From assembly GCF_963662255.1 (NCBI RefSeq), contig NC_085083.1:458612-522611 (forward strand): DNA of 64,000 nt, read 5' to 3'. The notes below the pieces were generated by a model that ran no database searches, was not told where the DNA came from, and saw only the letters and a list, made by a program, of their open reading frames with translations. This DNA comes from Cinclus cinclus. Lineage: Eukaryota > Chordata > Aves > Passeriformes > Cinclidae. Within the stretch, counting starts at the first letter, position 1, and every line of letters begins with the position of its first letter. The translations under genes were made by a program, and so were the position numbers. This document shows positions 13,101-21,779 of this stretch, one piece after another.

Positions 13101-16100
13101 TCCCAGTTTGATCTCCCCATTTGTTCCCAGTTTGATCTCCCAGTTCGTTCCCAGTTTGATCTCCCAGTTCGTTCCCAGTTTGATCTCCCCATTCGTTCCC
13201 AGTTTGATCTCCCCGTTCGTTCCCAGTTTGATCTCCCAGTTCGTTCCCAGTTCCATCACCCCATTCGTTCCCAGTTTGATCTCCCAGTTTGTTCCCAGTT
13301 TGATCTCCCAGTTCGTTCCCAGTTTGATCTCCCAGTTTGTTCCCAGTTTGATCTCCCAGTTTGTTCCCAGTTTGATCTCCCAGTTCCTCCCCAGGGTCCC
13401 TTCGAGCCCCGCCTTCCCCCGGGGGGTTTCGAGCGCTCCTTCCCGGGACCCCCCCAGGGGCTGATGCTGCGCCAGAAATCCATCGGTGAGAATTCCCGGG
13501 AATTGGGGAAAAACGGGAACGGGAGAATTCCGGGGAATTGGGGAAAAATGGGAACGGGGAGAATTCCCGGGAATTGGGGAAAAACGGGAACGGGAGAATT
13601 CCGGGGAATTGGGGAAAAACGGGAACGGGAGAATTCCCGGGAATTGGGGAGAATTTGGGGAAATTTGGGAAAATTGGGGGGAAATGGGGGAAATTTTGGG
13701 GGAATTTTGGGAGAAATTTGGGGGGGGATGGGGAGAATTCCCAGGAATTTGGGAAAAATGGGAACAGGTAGAAATCCCAGGAATTTGGGGAGAATTTGGG
13801 GAAAATTTGGGGGAATTTGGGGGAAATTTGACGGAAATTTGGGGGAAATTTGGGGGGGGGGAATGGGGAGAATTCCCGGGAATTTGGGGAGAAACGGGAA
13901 CAGGGAGAATTCCTGGGAATTCTGGGAGAATTTGGGGGAATTTGGGGGAAAATTGAGGGAAATTTGGGGGAGGACTGGGAAGAATTCCCAGGAGTTTGGG
14001 AAAAATGGGAATGGGGAGAAATCCTGGGAATTTGGGCAGAATTTGGGGAAAGTCTGGGGAAAGTTTGGGGAGAATTTGGGGAAAATTTGGGGAAAATTTG
14101 AGGGAAATTTGGAGGGGAAATGGGGAGAATTCCCGGGAATTTGGGAAAAACGGGAATGGGAGAAATCCTGGGAATTTGGGGAAAATTTGGGGAAATTTGG
14201 GGGGAAAATTTTGGGGGAATTCGGGGGAAATTTGGGGGGAAAGTTTTGGGGGAAATTGGGGAAATCTGGGGAAATTTTGGGGGAAATTTTACGTGAAATT
14301 TGGGGAGAGTTTGGGAAAAAATTGGGTGAAATTCAGGGAAAATTTGGGAGAAATTTGGGAGAAATTTGGGGGAAAATTGGGGAAAATTTTGGGAGAAATT
14401 TGGGGGAAATTTGGGGGAAATTGGGGAAAATTTTGGGGAAAATTTAGAGGAAAATTGGGAGAAATAGGGGAAATTTTGGGGATATTTGGGGAAAATTTGG
14501 GTGGAAATTTTTGGGGGAATTCGGGGGAAATTTGGGGAATTTTTCAGGAGAAATTGGGGAAATTTTGGGAAAATTTTGGGGAAAATTTAGAGAAAAAATG
14601 GAGGAAATGGGGGAGAAATGGAGGAAATTTGGGGAAATTTGGGGAAATTTTGGGAAAGTTTTGGGGGAAATTCGGGGAGAGTTTAGGCAAAAATTGGGGA
14701 AAATTCAGGGAAAATTTTGGGGAAATTTTGGGGGAATTCGGGGGAAATTTGGGGAATTTTTGGGGGGAAATTTGGGGAAAATTTAGAGGAAAATTTTGGG
14801 GAAATTTTGGGAAAATTTTGGGTGGTATTTCCATGAGATTCGGAGGAAATTTGGGGGAAAATTTGGGGAATCTGGGGAAAATTCGGTAGAAATTTGGGGG
14901 GAAATTCGGGGAGAGTTTGGGCAAAAATTGGGGAAAATTCAGGGAAAATTCAAGGAAAATTTGGGGAAAATTGGGGGAAATTTTGGGGGAAATTTTGGGG
15001 GAATTCGGGGTAAATTTGGGGAATTTTTTTGGGGAAATTGGGGAAATTTTGGGGAAAATTGGGGGGAAATGGGGGAGAAATGGGGGAGAAATGGAGGAAA
15101 TTTTGGGGAAATTTTGGGGAAAATTCGGGGAAATTTTGGGAAAATTTGGGGAGATTTTTGGGTGAAATTTCCATGAGATTCGGATGAAATTTGGGGAAAA
15201 ATTTGGGGAATTTGGGGAAATTTTGGGGAAAATTCGGGGAAATTTTGGGCAAAAATTGGGTGAAATTCAGGGAAAATTTGGGAGAAATTTGGGGAAAATT
15301 CAGGGAAAATTTGTGGAAAATTCAGGGAAAATTTGGGAGAAATTCAGGAAAAACTTCGACAAAAATTCATTATTTTTCTAAAAAATTTTTTATTTTTCCT
15401 AATTTTTTTCCCACCCTTCCCCAACCCCTCCCCAAATTTTTTTCCTTTATTTTTTTTTGTTCTTTAATTTTATTTTTCATTTTTTATTTCTTCACTTTTT
15501 TTTTTCCTTTTTCCCCTTTTTTTTCCCCACTTTTTTTTTTTATTTTATTATTTTTTCCTTTTTATTTCTTTTGCTTTATTTTTAAATTTTATTTCTTTTT
15601 TCCTTTTCCCCCTTTTTTATTTCATTTTTTAAATTTTTCCCCTTTTTTTCCTTTTCTTTTCCTTTTTTTTATTTCTTCACTTTTTCCCCCTTTTTTCATT
15701 TTTAATTTTTAAAATTTTCTCATTTTCCCTTTTTTTTTATTTCTTCAATTTTTCCCCCTTTTTTCTATTTTAATTTTAAAAATTTTCTCATTTTTCCCTT
15801 TTTTATTTCTTCACTTTTCCCCCCTTTTTTCATTTTTAATTTTTAAAATTTTCTCATTTTCCCTTTTTTTTATTTCTTCAATTTTTCCCCCTTTTTTCTA
15901 TTTTAATTTTAAAAATTTTCTCATTTTTCCCTTTTTCATTTCTTCACTTTTCCCCCCTTTTTTAATTTTTAATTTTTAAATTTTTCTCATTTTCCCTTTT
16001 TTTTATTTCTTCAATTTTTCCCCTTTTTTTCATTTTTAATTTTTAAAATTTTCTCATTTTCCCCTTTTTTTATTTCTTCACTTTCCCCCGCTTTTTTCTA

Positions 16101-16241
16101 TTTTAATTTTTAAAATTTTCTCGTTAATGTTATTTCATTATTCCATTATTTTTATTATTATTATTATTAATTTTTTGTTTGTTTTTTTCTGCATTCCCTC
16201 CCCCTCCTCCCCTCCCCCACCCCCATTAATTTCATTATTTC

Positions 16242-16287
<46 letters not shown>

Positions 16288-16649
16288 GTTATTATCATTA
16301 TCATTATCATTTTGGTTTTTTTCCCTCCCCCTCCCCCACCCCCATTCATTTTGTTATTTCATTATTTTTATTATTATTATTAATTTGGGGTTTTTTTACT
16401 GCATTCCCTCACCCCCCTCCCCTCCCTTCCCCCACCCCCATTAATTTAATTATTTCATCATTTCATTATTTTTATTGCTATTATTATTGTTATTATTATT
16501 ATTTTGTTTTTTCCACATCCTCCCCTCCCCCATCCCCATTAATTTCATTATTTCATTATTCCATTATTTTATTATTATTATTTTTATTACTATTATTATT
16601 TTTCCCCTCCCCCACCCCCATTCATTTCATTATTTCATTATTCCATTAT

Positions 16650-16712
<63 letters not shown>

Positions 16713-16859
16713 TATTATTTTGGTTTTTTCCCCTCCCCCTCCCCCACCCCCATTCATTTCATTATTTCATTATTTCATTATTATTATTGTTATTATTATT
16801 ATTATTTTGTTTTTTCCCCATCCTCCCCTCCCCCACCCCCATTAATTTCATTATTTATT

Positions 16860-16909
<50 letters not shown>

Positions 16910-16969
16910 TTTCTGAATTCCCTCATCCTCCCCTCCCCCACCTCCCTTAATTTCATTATTTCATTATTC

Positions 16970-17012
<43 letters not shown>

Positions 17013-20000
17013 TTGTTTTTTTTTTGTTTGTTTTTTTTACTGCATCCCCTCCCCCCCTCCCCCTCCCCCTGCCCCTCCCCCCGCGCTGTCCCCAGGTGCC
17101 CCCGAGGAGGACAAGCCTTACCTGGCCCCCCCCGTGGCCAAGTTCAGCCGCAGCCTCTCGGTGCCGGGCACGGACGAGATCCCCCCTCCCCCCACCACCT
17201 CCCCCCCGGACCCCCCTTACACCGCCCCTCCCCCACCCAGCCCCCGCATCGGGGTCGTGGGGGGAGGGGGTCCCTGGCGACTTTACAACTTGGGGGGAGG
17301 GGCGGTCCCAAGGGGTGGGGGAGGGGCGGGGGGACCCCCGAAACCTCTGCGGAGGAAAGGACCCCTGGTGAAACAGACCAAGGTGGAGGAGGGGGGAGGG
17401 GCGGGGGCGGTGGGGGGAGGGGCCGACAAGAGCTCTATCGCGATACCCACGATCGTCGTCAAAGCCCCCTCCACCAGCAGCTCGGGCCGCAGCAGCCGCG
17501 GGAGCAGCCTGGAGGCCGAGGGGGGAGGGGCGCCGGGGGGAGGGGCGCCGGGGGGTGGGGCGCCGGGGGGAGGGGCGGTGGCTTCTCAGGACGGGGCGGG
17601 TCCGGCGGGTGGGGGAGGGGTTCAAGGCGGGGGTGGGGGAGGGGTTTCCGCCGCCCCTCCCCCCCCGGGGTTGGATTTCACCTCGCGGTTCGGGGCGGCG
17701 CTGGTGGGGGCGGGGCGGAGGGAGTGGGGGGCGGGGCGGCGCTCGGCGCTCTTCCTCAGCACCGAGGAGGAGGAGGAGGAGGAGGGGAGGGGGGGGGAGG
17801 GGCGGAGTGGGGGGAGGGGCGCTGGGGGTGGGCGCGGCCGCCTCCCCCTCCCCCCGATTGCGTCACTCCAAAAGCATCGACGAGGGGATGTTCGCGGCGG
17901 GGGGAGGGGCGGATCCCTTCGGCCCCTCCCCCACCCCCCGCGGCTTCCGGGGTGGGGGGAGGGGCGGCGGTGGCGGCCAGGGCGGGGGGAGGGGCAGCGC
18001 TTTCAGCAGCGTGGGGGGCGGGGGAGGGGGGGGCGTGTCCGCCCCTCCCCCGCTGCACGCGGGGTCCGCCGCCATTCACCCCGGAGCGGCCCCAGTCCAT
18101 CCCAGTATGGCCCCAGTCCATCCCAGTATGGCCCCGGTCCATCCCAGTATGGCCCCGGTTCATCCCAGTTTATCCCCGGTGCATCCCAGTTTATCCCCGG
18201 TCCATCCCAGTTTAAGCCCGGTCCATCCCAGTATGGCCCCGGTCCATCCCAGTTTAGCTCCGGCGCGCGCCCCTCCCCCACCCGGCGCTGCCGCCCCTCC
18301 CCCCGGGGGGTGCCGAGTCCTGCCCCCCTCCCCCACCCCCTTCCCTCTGGGGGGGCTCCCCACCCTCCACGCCCCTCCCCCCACCGCCTCCCCGTCCCCC
18401 GTGCACCCCAACTTCGGTGGGGGAGGGGCGGGGATGGGGGTGGGGGGAGGGGTCCGCTCCCTCCCTCTCCTGGGGGGGGTCGCCCCCCTCCACCTCCCCG
18501 CCACCCCCACCCTCCCCCGCCCTCCCCCTCCCCAAAAACTCCCGCCCCTCCCCCCGGGCTCCCCCCGCCGCTCCGCCCGCCCTCAATCCCCGGCGGAAAT
18601 TTGGGGACCTCCGCCCCTCCCCCACCACAACCCCTCCCCCACCCCCCCGGAGGGGCGGGTCCGCTTCGCCGACACCGGGGGTGGGGGAGGGGCGGGGGGC
18701 GGGGCTTTGCTCGCCCTGCCCCCACCCGCCCCGTCCGTGGACGGGGACGAGGAGCTGCTGCTGGCCGAGCCCCTCCCCCCGCCCCTGGAATTCGCCAACA
18801 GCTTCGAGACCCCTCCCCCAGCCTTGCCCCTCCCCCACCCCCAGGAGGGAGCCCCTCCCCCCCAGGTGGGCGACTCGGCCGCCTCCAGCCTCACCTCGTA
18901 CGACAGCGAGGTGGCCACGCTGACCCAGGCGGGGGGGGGAGGGGCGAGCCACGACCCCCGGCGCGGTGGGGGAGGGGCCGGGGTTTTCGGGGTGGGGGTC
19001 GCCCCTCCCCCTCCTCCCCCCCCCCCGCCCCCCGAGGGCGCCGAGGCCGTGACGGACTCCGGGATCGAGGAGGTGGACAGCAGGAGCAGCAGCGACCACC
19101 CCCCCGAGGGACCCCCGGAATTCGGGGCAGGGGGCTCGGAGGGGGGGGGAGGGGGAGGGGACAGGAGGGGGGGGAGGGGCAGGGGGGCGCTGAGGGGGAG
19201 GCAGGAGTGGGAGGAGCCCCTCCCCCCCCCCCCTCCCCCCAGCCAGAGCCGAGGAGCGGCGTGGGCGAGAGCGGGACACGAGGGAGGATACGGAGGAGGG
19301 AGGCACAGGTGAGGGGGGGAGGGGAGGGGGTATCTGGGGGGATCCATCACACCTGGGGGGGTTCATCTCACCTGGGGGGAACCATCACACCTGGGGGAAC
19401 CAGCACACCTGGGGGGGTTCAGCAAACCTGGGGGAGCCATCTCACCTGGGGGGAACCGTCACACCTGGGTGGGTTCATCACACCTGGGGGAACCATCACA
19501 CCTGGGGGAACCAGCACACCTGCGGGGGTTCAGCAAACCTCGGGGAACCATCACACCTGGGGGATCCATCACACCTGGGGGAACCATCACACCTTGGGGG
19601 CTACACAACACCTGTGGTACCTGGGGATCCAGCACACCTGGGAGGTTCAGCTCACCTGGCGGGGTTTGGCACACCTGGGGGTGTTCATCACACCTGGGGG
19701 AACCAGCACACCTGGGGGGTTCATCACACCTGGGGGAGTACCCACCACCTGTGGTACCTGGGGGATCCAGCACACCTGTGACACTCATAGCGCTCATCAC
19801 ACCTGGGGATCCAGCACACCTGGGACACTCATGGCACCCAGCACACCTGGGGTACCTGGGGATCCAGCACACCTGGGGTTCAAGCACACCTGGGACACCT
19901 GTGACACCCATGGCACCCATCACACTTGGGGTACCTGGGGATGCAGCACACCTGTGACACTCATGGCGCTCATCACACCTGGGGATTGGGCACACCTGGG

Positions 20001-21628
20001 ACACTCATGGCACCCATCACACCTGGGGACCCATCGCACCTGAGGTGTCCATGGTATCGGGGGGGGGGGGGGGGTTATCCATCACACCTGTCACACCTGG
20101 GCTATCCACTGCACCTGGGACCTGTCACACCTGGGCTATCCATTGTACATGGGATCCATCACACCTGGGACACCCATATCATGATGGGGCTGTGACACAC
20201 CTGTGGCACACCTGGCACTTCATGCATTGGTTTTGGGGGGGGCACCCGTCACACCTGGCACCTGTGGCACACCTGTAGCACACCTGTGACACACCTGGCA
20301 CCTGCTGCATGGGCTTGGGGGGCACCCATCACACCTGGTACCTGTGACACACCTGTGGCACACCTGTGATACACCTGTGACACACCTGGTGCTTCATGCA
20401 TGGATTTGGGGGGCACCCATCACACCTGGCACCTGTTGCATGGATCTGGGGCCATCACACCTGTGACACACCTGTGGCAAACCCGTGGCACACCTGGCAC
20501 CTGTTGCACCCACTGCAGCTGCTGCATGGATTTGGGAGGGGGGCATCACACCTGTGGCACACCTGTGGCACACCTGGCACCTGCTGCATGGGCTTGGGGG
20601 CATCACACCTGTGGCACGCCTGTGGCACACCTGGCACCTGTGGCAGCTCCTGCATGGATTGGGGTGGGCATCACACCTGTGGTGTCTGTCACACCTGTAC
20701 CAAACTCACCTGTGCCCATCTCATCTGTACCCATCTCACCTGTGCCCATCTCATCTGTGCCCATCGCACCTGTGCCCATCACACCTGTGCCCATCATACC
20801 TGTATCCATTTCACCTGTGCCCATCTCACCTGGCTAACCTGTGCCCGTCTCACCTGTGCCCCTCTCACCTGTGCCCATCACATCTGTGCCCATCACACCT
20901 GTACCCATCTCACCTGGTACCCTCCATCGCCCCCTCCCGCCCCGTCCTCCTCACCTGTGCTGATCTCTCACCTGCCCCAACAGCCACGGGGGTGGGGGCG
21001 AGGTCGAGGGCGGGGTCTCCCGCTCCCCTCCGCCCCCCCGCACTAACCCCGCCCCTCCCCCCACAGGCTCCAGGACTCGACCGCCCCTCCCCCCCCCTCC
21101 CCCTCCTCCAAGCCCCCCCCCTCCACCGCCCTTTTCCCCCATTGGCCGCCGCCCCCCCCAAAACCCACAGGTGGAGTGGGCGTGGCCGTGGGGGGCGACC
21201 TGGACGTTCGCCCCCCCCTCCGCCGCGCGCCCAGCCCCGCCCCTCCCCCCTCGGAACGCCGCGGGAGCCCCGCCCCTCGCCCCGCCTCCTTACCCACCTT
21301 ACCTGCGGCTCACCTGTACGGAGGTTACCTGGAGCTGCGCGGCGCTTTCCCCGACGCTTCCCCGGCTCGCTCGCTGTCCCCTCCTCGAGCCGCCGCTCCC
21401 GGGAAACCTTTCGGGGCGAAGCCTTTGGCGTTCTGGAGCAAATTCGACGTGGCGGACTGGCTGGAATCCTTAAACCTGGGCGAGCACCGCGCGCGTTTCC
21501 TGCACAACGAGATCGACGGGACTCACCTGCCCGCGCTCACCAAGGAGGATTACATCGACCTGGGCGTGACCCGCGTGGGGCACCGCATGAACATCGACCG
21601 GGCCCTGCGCCTCTTCCTCGAGAGGTGA
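1044..21628 (+). CDS. SHANK1: SHANK1, 3' part of the gene (SH3 and multiple ankyrin repeat domains protein 1)
   Basis: Master scaffold of the excitatory postsynaptic density, linking SAPAP/PSD-95, Homer and cortactin. Visible coding exons: 1044-1119, 2207-2230, 6494-6550, 8028-8152, 13395-13485, 17096-19308 and 21067-21628. In order they give a pre-PDZ linker (RLFRHYTVGSYDSFD), the linker motifs SPWKK, KKRTVYQMAL and KLDEILAAAQQ, the proline-rich region, a Homer-type PPLEF motif (18779-18793) and a C-terminal SAM domain (about 21430-21625). The ankyrin and SH3 part lies upstream of the window; the PDZ exons are absent and should fall in the gap at 1674-1873. Phases match at every other junction. 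One frameshift lies inside the exon 17096-19308. C-terminal wording (DVADWLE, HRMNIDRAL, FLER end) favours SHANK1 over SHANK2 and SHANK3, as does the neighbouring SYT3. Identification is from family knowledge, not a search. Confidence 0.93.
1140..1673. repeat. Four tandem units of about 119-127 bp in a SHANK1 intron
   Basis: The block AATGATGGTGGGG recurs at about 1187, 1306, 1433 and 1558, each followed by A-rich and CCCCCCCAAAAAATCC sequence and preceded by GGGAATTTTT. It runs into the gap. Confidence 0.85.
1674..1873. other. Assembly gap (200 N) where SHANK1 PDZ exons are expected
   Basis: Exactly 200 N, a typical placeholder for a gap of unknown size. It is flanked by A/C-rich repeats. 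The SHANK1 exon before it ends just before the PDZ domain and the exon after it begins well past it, so the PDZ coding exons most likely belong here. Confidence 0.85.
1874..2190. repeat. CCCCAAATTCCCGATTTTT array
   Basis: Short C/A/T-rich tandem array filling the intron between the gap and the micro-exon acceptor at 2206. Confidence 0.8.
2207..2230 (+). CDS. SHANK1: SHANK1 24-nt micro-exon (SPWKK)
   Basis: Acceptor TCTCCTCAG|TC and donor AGTG|GTGAGT bound 24 nt. Read with one base carried in, it gives (V)SPWKKRS, which aligns with the VSPWKKK motif after the SHANK1 PDZ domain. It leaves one base that joins the exon at 6494 to make GAG (E). Short, but phase and motif agree on both sides. Confidence 0.75.
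2240..4765. repeat. 10-bp tandem array (ACGCTCATTA / GCGCTAATTA), about 2.5 kb
   Basis: Decamers ACGCTCATTA, GCGCTAATTA, ACGATCATTA, GAGATCATTA and variants. From about 2730 to 4760 every unit is exactly 10 bp, roughly 200 consecutive units without an indel, while base substitutions are common. TTAA/TTAG steps recur every helical turn, and the palindrome CGCTAATTAGCG occurs repeatedly. It lies in a SHANK1 intron. Confidence 0.95.
4880..6440. repeat. C-rich array (CCCCAAAATTCCCC / CCCCAAATCC) upstream of the SHANK1 57-nt exon
   Basis: Degenerate array of CCCCAAAATTCC, CCCCAAATCCTCCC and CACCCCCAAAATT. Its reverse complement matches the G-rich array just downstream of the exon. Confidence 0.9.
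6494..6550 (+). CDS. SHANK1: SHANK1 57-nt exon (KKRTVYQMAL)
   Basis: Acceptor CCCTCCCCCAG and donor CTGA|GTAAAT. It reads (E)LDPSPSSDKKRTVYQMAL plus one base, matching the SHANK1 linker after the PDZ domain. It is flanked by a C-rich array upstream and its reverse-complement G-rich array downstream. Confidence 0.88.
   Translation, partial: SWTPPPARTRRGRCTRWL
6551..7660. repeat. G-rich array (GGGGATTTGGGG), G-quadruplex-prone
   Basis: Begins about 20 bp after the donor at 6550. Dense tracts of four to eight G separated by GATTT, GAGATTT or TTT, degrading after about 7290 into GGGATTTTTGGGG. The reverse complement of its core (CCCCAAATCC) is the core of the upstream array. Confidence 0.92.
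7660..8027 (+). repeat. Tandem copies of the SHANK1 exon-8028 acceptor
   Basis: Three successive copies of GGGTGCCGAGACCCCTCCCC, then a C/T tract, TCCCCAG and the start of the exon. Copies end with AG at 7719 and 7877; the true acceptor is at 8027. After AG the copies read TCAGACCCGACCAAATTTTT and TCAAACCCGACCAAATTTTT, against ACAAACTTGACGAAATTTTG in the true exon. Confidence 0.88.
8028..8152 (+). CDS. SHANK1: SHANK1 exon (KLDEILAAAQQ)
   Basis: 125 nt after TCCCCAG; donor GAG|GTGAGC. It reads (N)KLDEILAAAQQSISAGEG, then a Gly/Pro stretch, then RPKGFFGAE, as in SHANK1. It ends in phase 0. Two near-copies of its acceptor and first bases lie 150 and 308 bp upstream in the intron. Confidence 0.92.
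8153..9235. repeat. GAAATTTGGGGAAAAATTGGG array in a SHANK1 intron
   Basis: A/G-rich tandem array of about 22-bp degenerate units that starts within 10 bp of the donor. No gene seen. Confidence 0.88.
9236..10790. repeat. TTCCCAGTTTGATTTTCG array with a higher-order unit
   Basis: About 20-bp units of TTCCCAGTTTGATTTTCGYG, interrupted at intervals by TTTCTTGGGGTATTTTGGGG, giving a higher-order repeat of roughly 110-250 bp. Intronic in SHANK1. Confidence 0.9.
10791..13385. repeat. TTCCCAGTTTGATCTCCC array, about 2.6 kb
   Basis: Very regular units of about 20-21 bp (CCCAGTTTGATCTCCC plus CGTTCGTT or AGTTTGTT), with occasional CCCAGTTCCATCACC variants. Because many units are 21 bp, all frames on both strands stay open for hundreds of codons; these are not genes. 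It ends at the acceptor of the exon at 13395, and CCCAG|TT acceptor-like sites recur throughout. Confidence 0.92.
13395..13485 (+). CDS. SHANK1: SHANK1 exon (LMLRQKSIG)
   Basis: 91 nt between CTCCCCAG and CATCG|GTGAGA. It reads GPFEPRLPPGGFERSFPGPP, then QGLMLRQKSI plus one base. The LMLRQKSIG motif precedes the large proline-rich exon in SHANK1. Confidence 0.92.
13486..15375. repeat. GGGAATTCCCGGGAATTGGGG, then GGGGAAATTTTGGGG array
   Basis: The first 700 bp are units of GGAGAATTCCCGGGAATTGG with AAAAACGGGAACGGG, starting within the donor region of the exon at 13485. After that come A/G-rich GGGGAAATTTTGGGGGAAA units. SHANK1 intron. Confidence 0.88.
15376..16125. repeat. T-rich pyrimidine tract with units of about 70-140 bp
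   Basis: TTTTTCCCC and TTTCATTTTTAATTTTTAAA blocks repeat with ATTTCTTCACTTTTCCCCC. SHANK1 intron; nothing coding seen. Confidence 0.85.
16126..17035. repeat. (ATT)n microsatellites alternating with CCTCCCCCACCCCCATTAA blocks
   Basis: At least six higher-order units combine CCCCTCCCCCACCCCCATTA, TTCATTATTTCATTATT and a pure (ATT)n run. It lies directly upstream of the large SHANK1 exon and its pyrimidine tract. Confidence 0.92.
17096..19308 (+). CDS. SHANK1: SHANK1 large proline-rich exon, with an internal frameshift
   Basis: The giant SHANK exon. It opens GAPEEDKPYLAPPVAKFSRS and on to LSVPGTDEIPPPPTTSPP, and includes KGPLVKQTKVE, KAPSTSSSGRSS, LDFTSRFGAALVGA and LFLST. These are in frame with the upstream exon. 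From about 17858 the conserved motifs (RLRHSKSIDEGMF, PPLEFANSFE, ASSLTSYDSEVATLTQ, TDSGIEEVDSRSSSDHP) are in the next frame, which is also the frame that splices correctly at AGGCACAG|GTGAGG into the last exon. One extra or two missing bases must lie between 17761 and 17858, most likely in the G9 run near 17789-17797. The exon is full of GGGGAGGGG/CCCCTCCCC runs giving Gly/Ala/Pro tracts and carries a 21-bp coding minisatellite (18100-18255). Confidence 0.9.
18100..18255 (+). repeat. Coding 21-bp minisatellite in SHANK1 (PVHPSMA / PVHPSLS)
   Basis: Eight copies of a 21-bp unit built on CATCCCAGTATGGCCC or CATCCCAGTTTATCCC encode PVHPSMA or PVHPSLS heptapeptides in the SHANK1 frame. The CCCAGTATGG core is the same as in the non-coding arrays at 44030-45860 and 49100-49640. 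It occupies the region where mammalian SHANK proteins have the conserved HPLTGK motif, which I do not find here. Confidence 0.85.
19309..20950. repeat. CACCTGGGG / CACACCTGTGGCAC array in the last SHANK1 intron
   Basis: Units of ATCACACCTGGGGGAACC early, then GGCACACCTGTGACACACC and CATCTCACCTGTGCC later. All contain the CACCTG E-box core. The remaining 110 bp to the acceptor at 21066 is C-rich without a clear unit. Confidence 0.9.
21067..21628 (+). CDS. SHANK1: SHANK1 last coding exon with the SAM domain
   Basis: Acceptor CCCCACAG at 21066 follows in phase (AG|G, Arg) from the donor at 19308. It reads LQDSTAPPPPSPSSKPPP, then LFPHWPPP, RPPLRRAPSP, the APRPASLPTLP block, KPFGAKPLAFWSKFDVADWL and the rest of the SAM domain to FLER-stop. 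The SAM domain mediates head-to-tail oligomers of SHANK at the synapse. TGA at 21626-21628. Confidence 0.95.
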
Positions 21629-21779
21629 TGGAGCACCTGGGAGCCGCAGGTGGGGTGGGGGGTGGGGGGAGAGGGGGAGGTGTGCGGGTGAGGCCCTCAG
21701 GTGCGCGGGGGAGACTCGCAGGTACCGGGGGGAGACCCTCAGGTGCGCGGGAGAAAGGGGAAGTGGAGGGAGGTCAGTG

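Noticed and set aside
11034..14447. Open frames of 741 aa (minus) and 1013 aa (plus)
   Set aside because: They read through the TTCCCAGTTTGATCTCCC array, whose 21-bp units keep all frames open. The plus frame only happens to overlap the SHANK1 exon at 13395-13485, in a different context. No protein-like composition.
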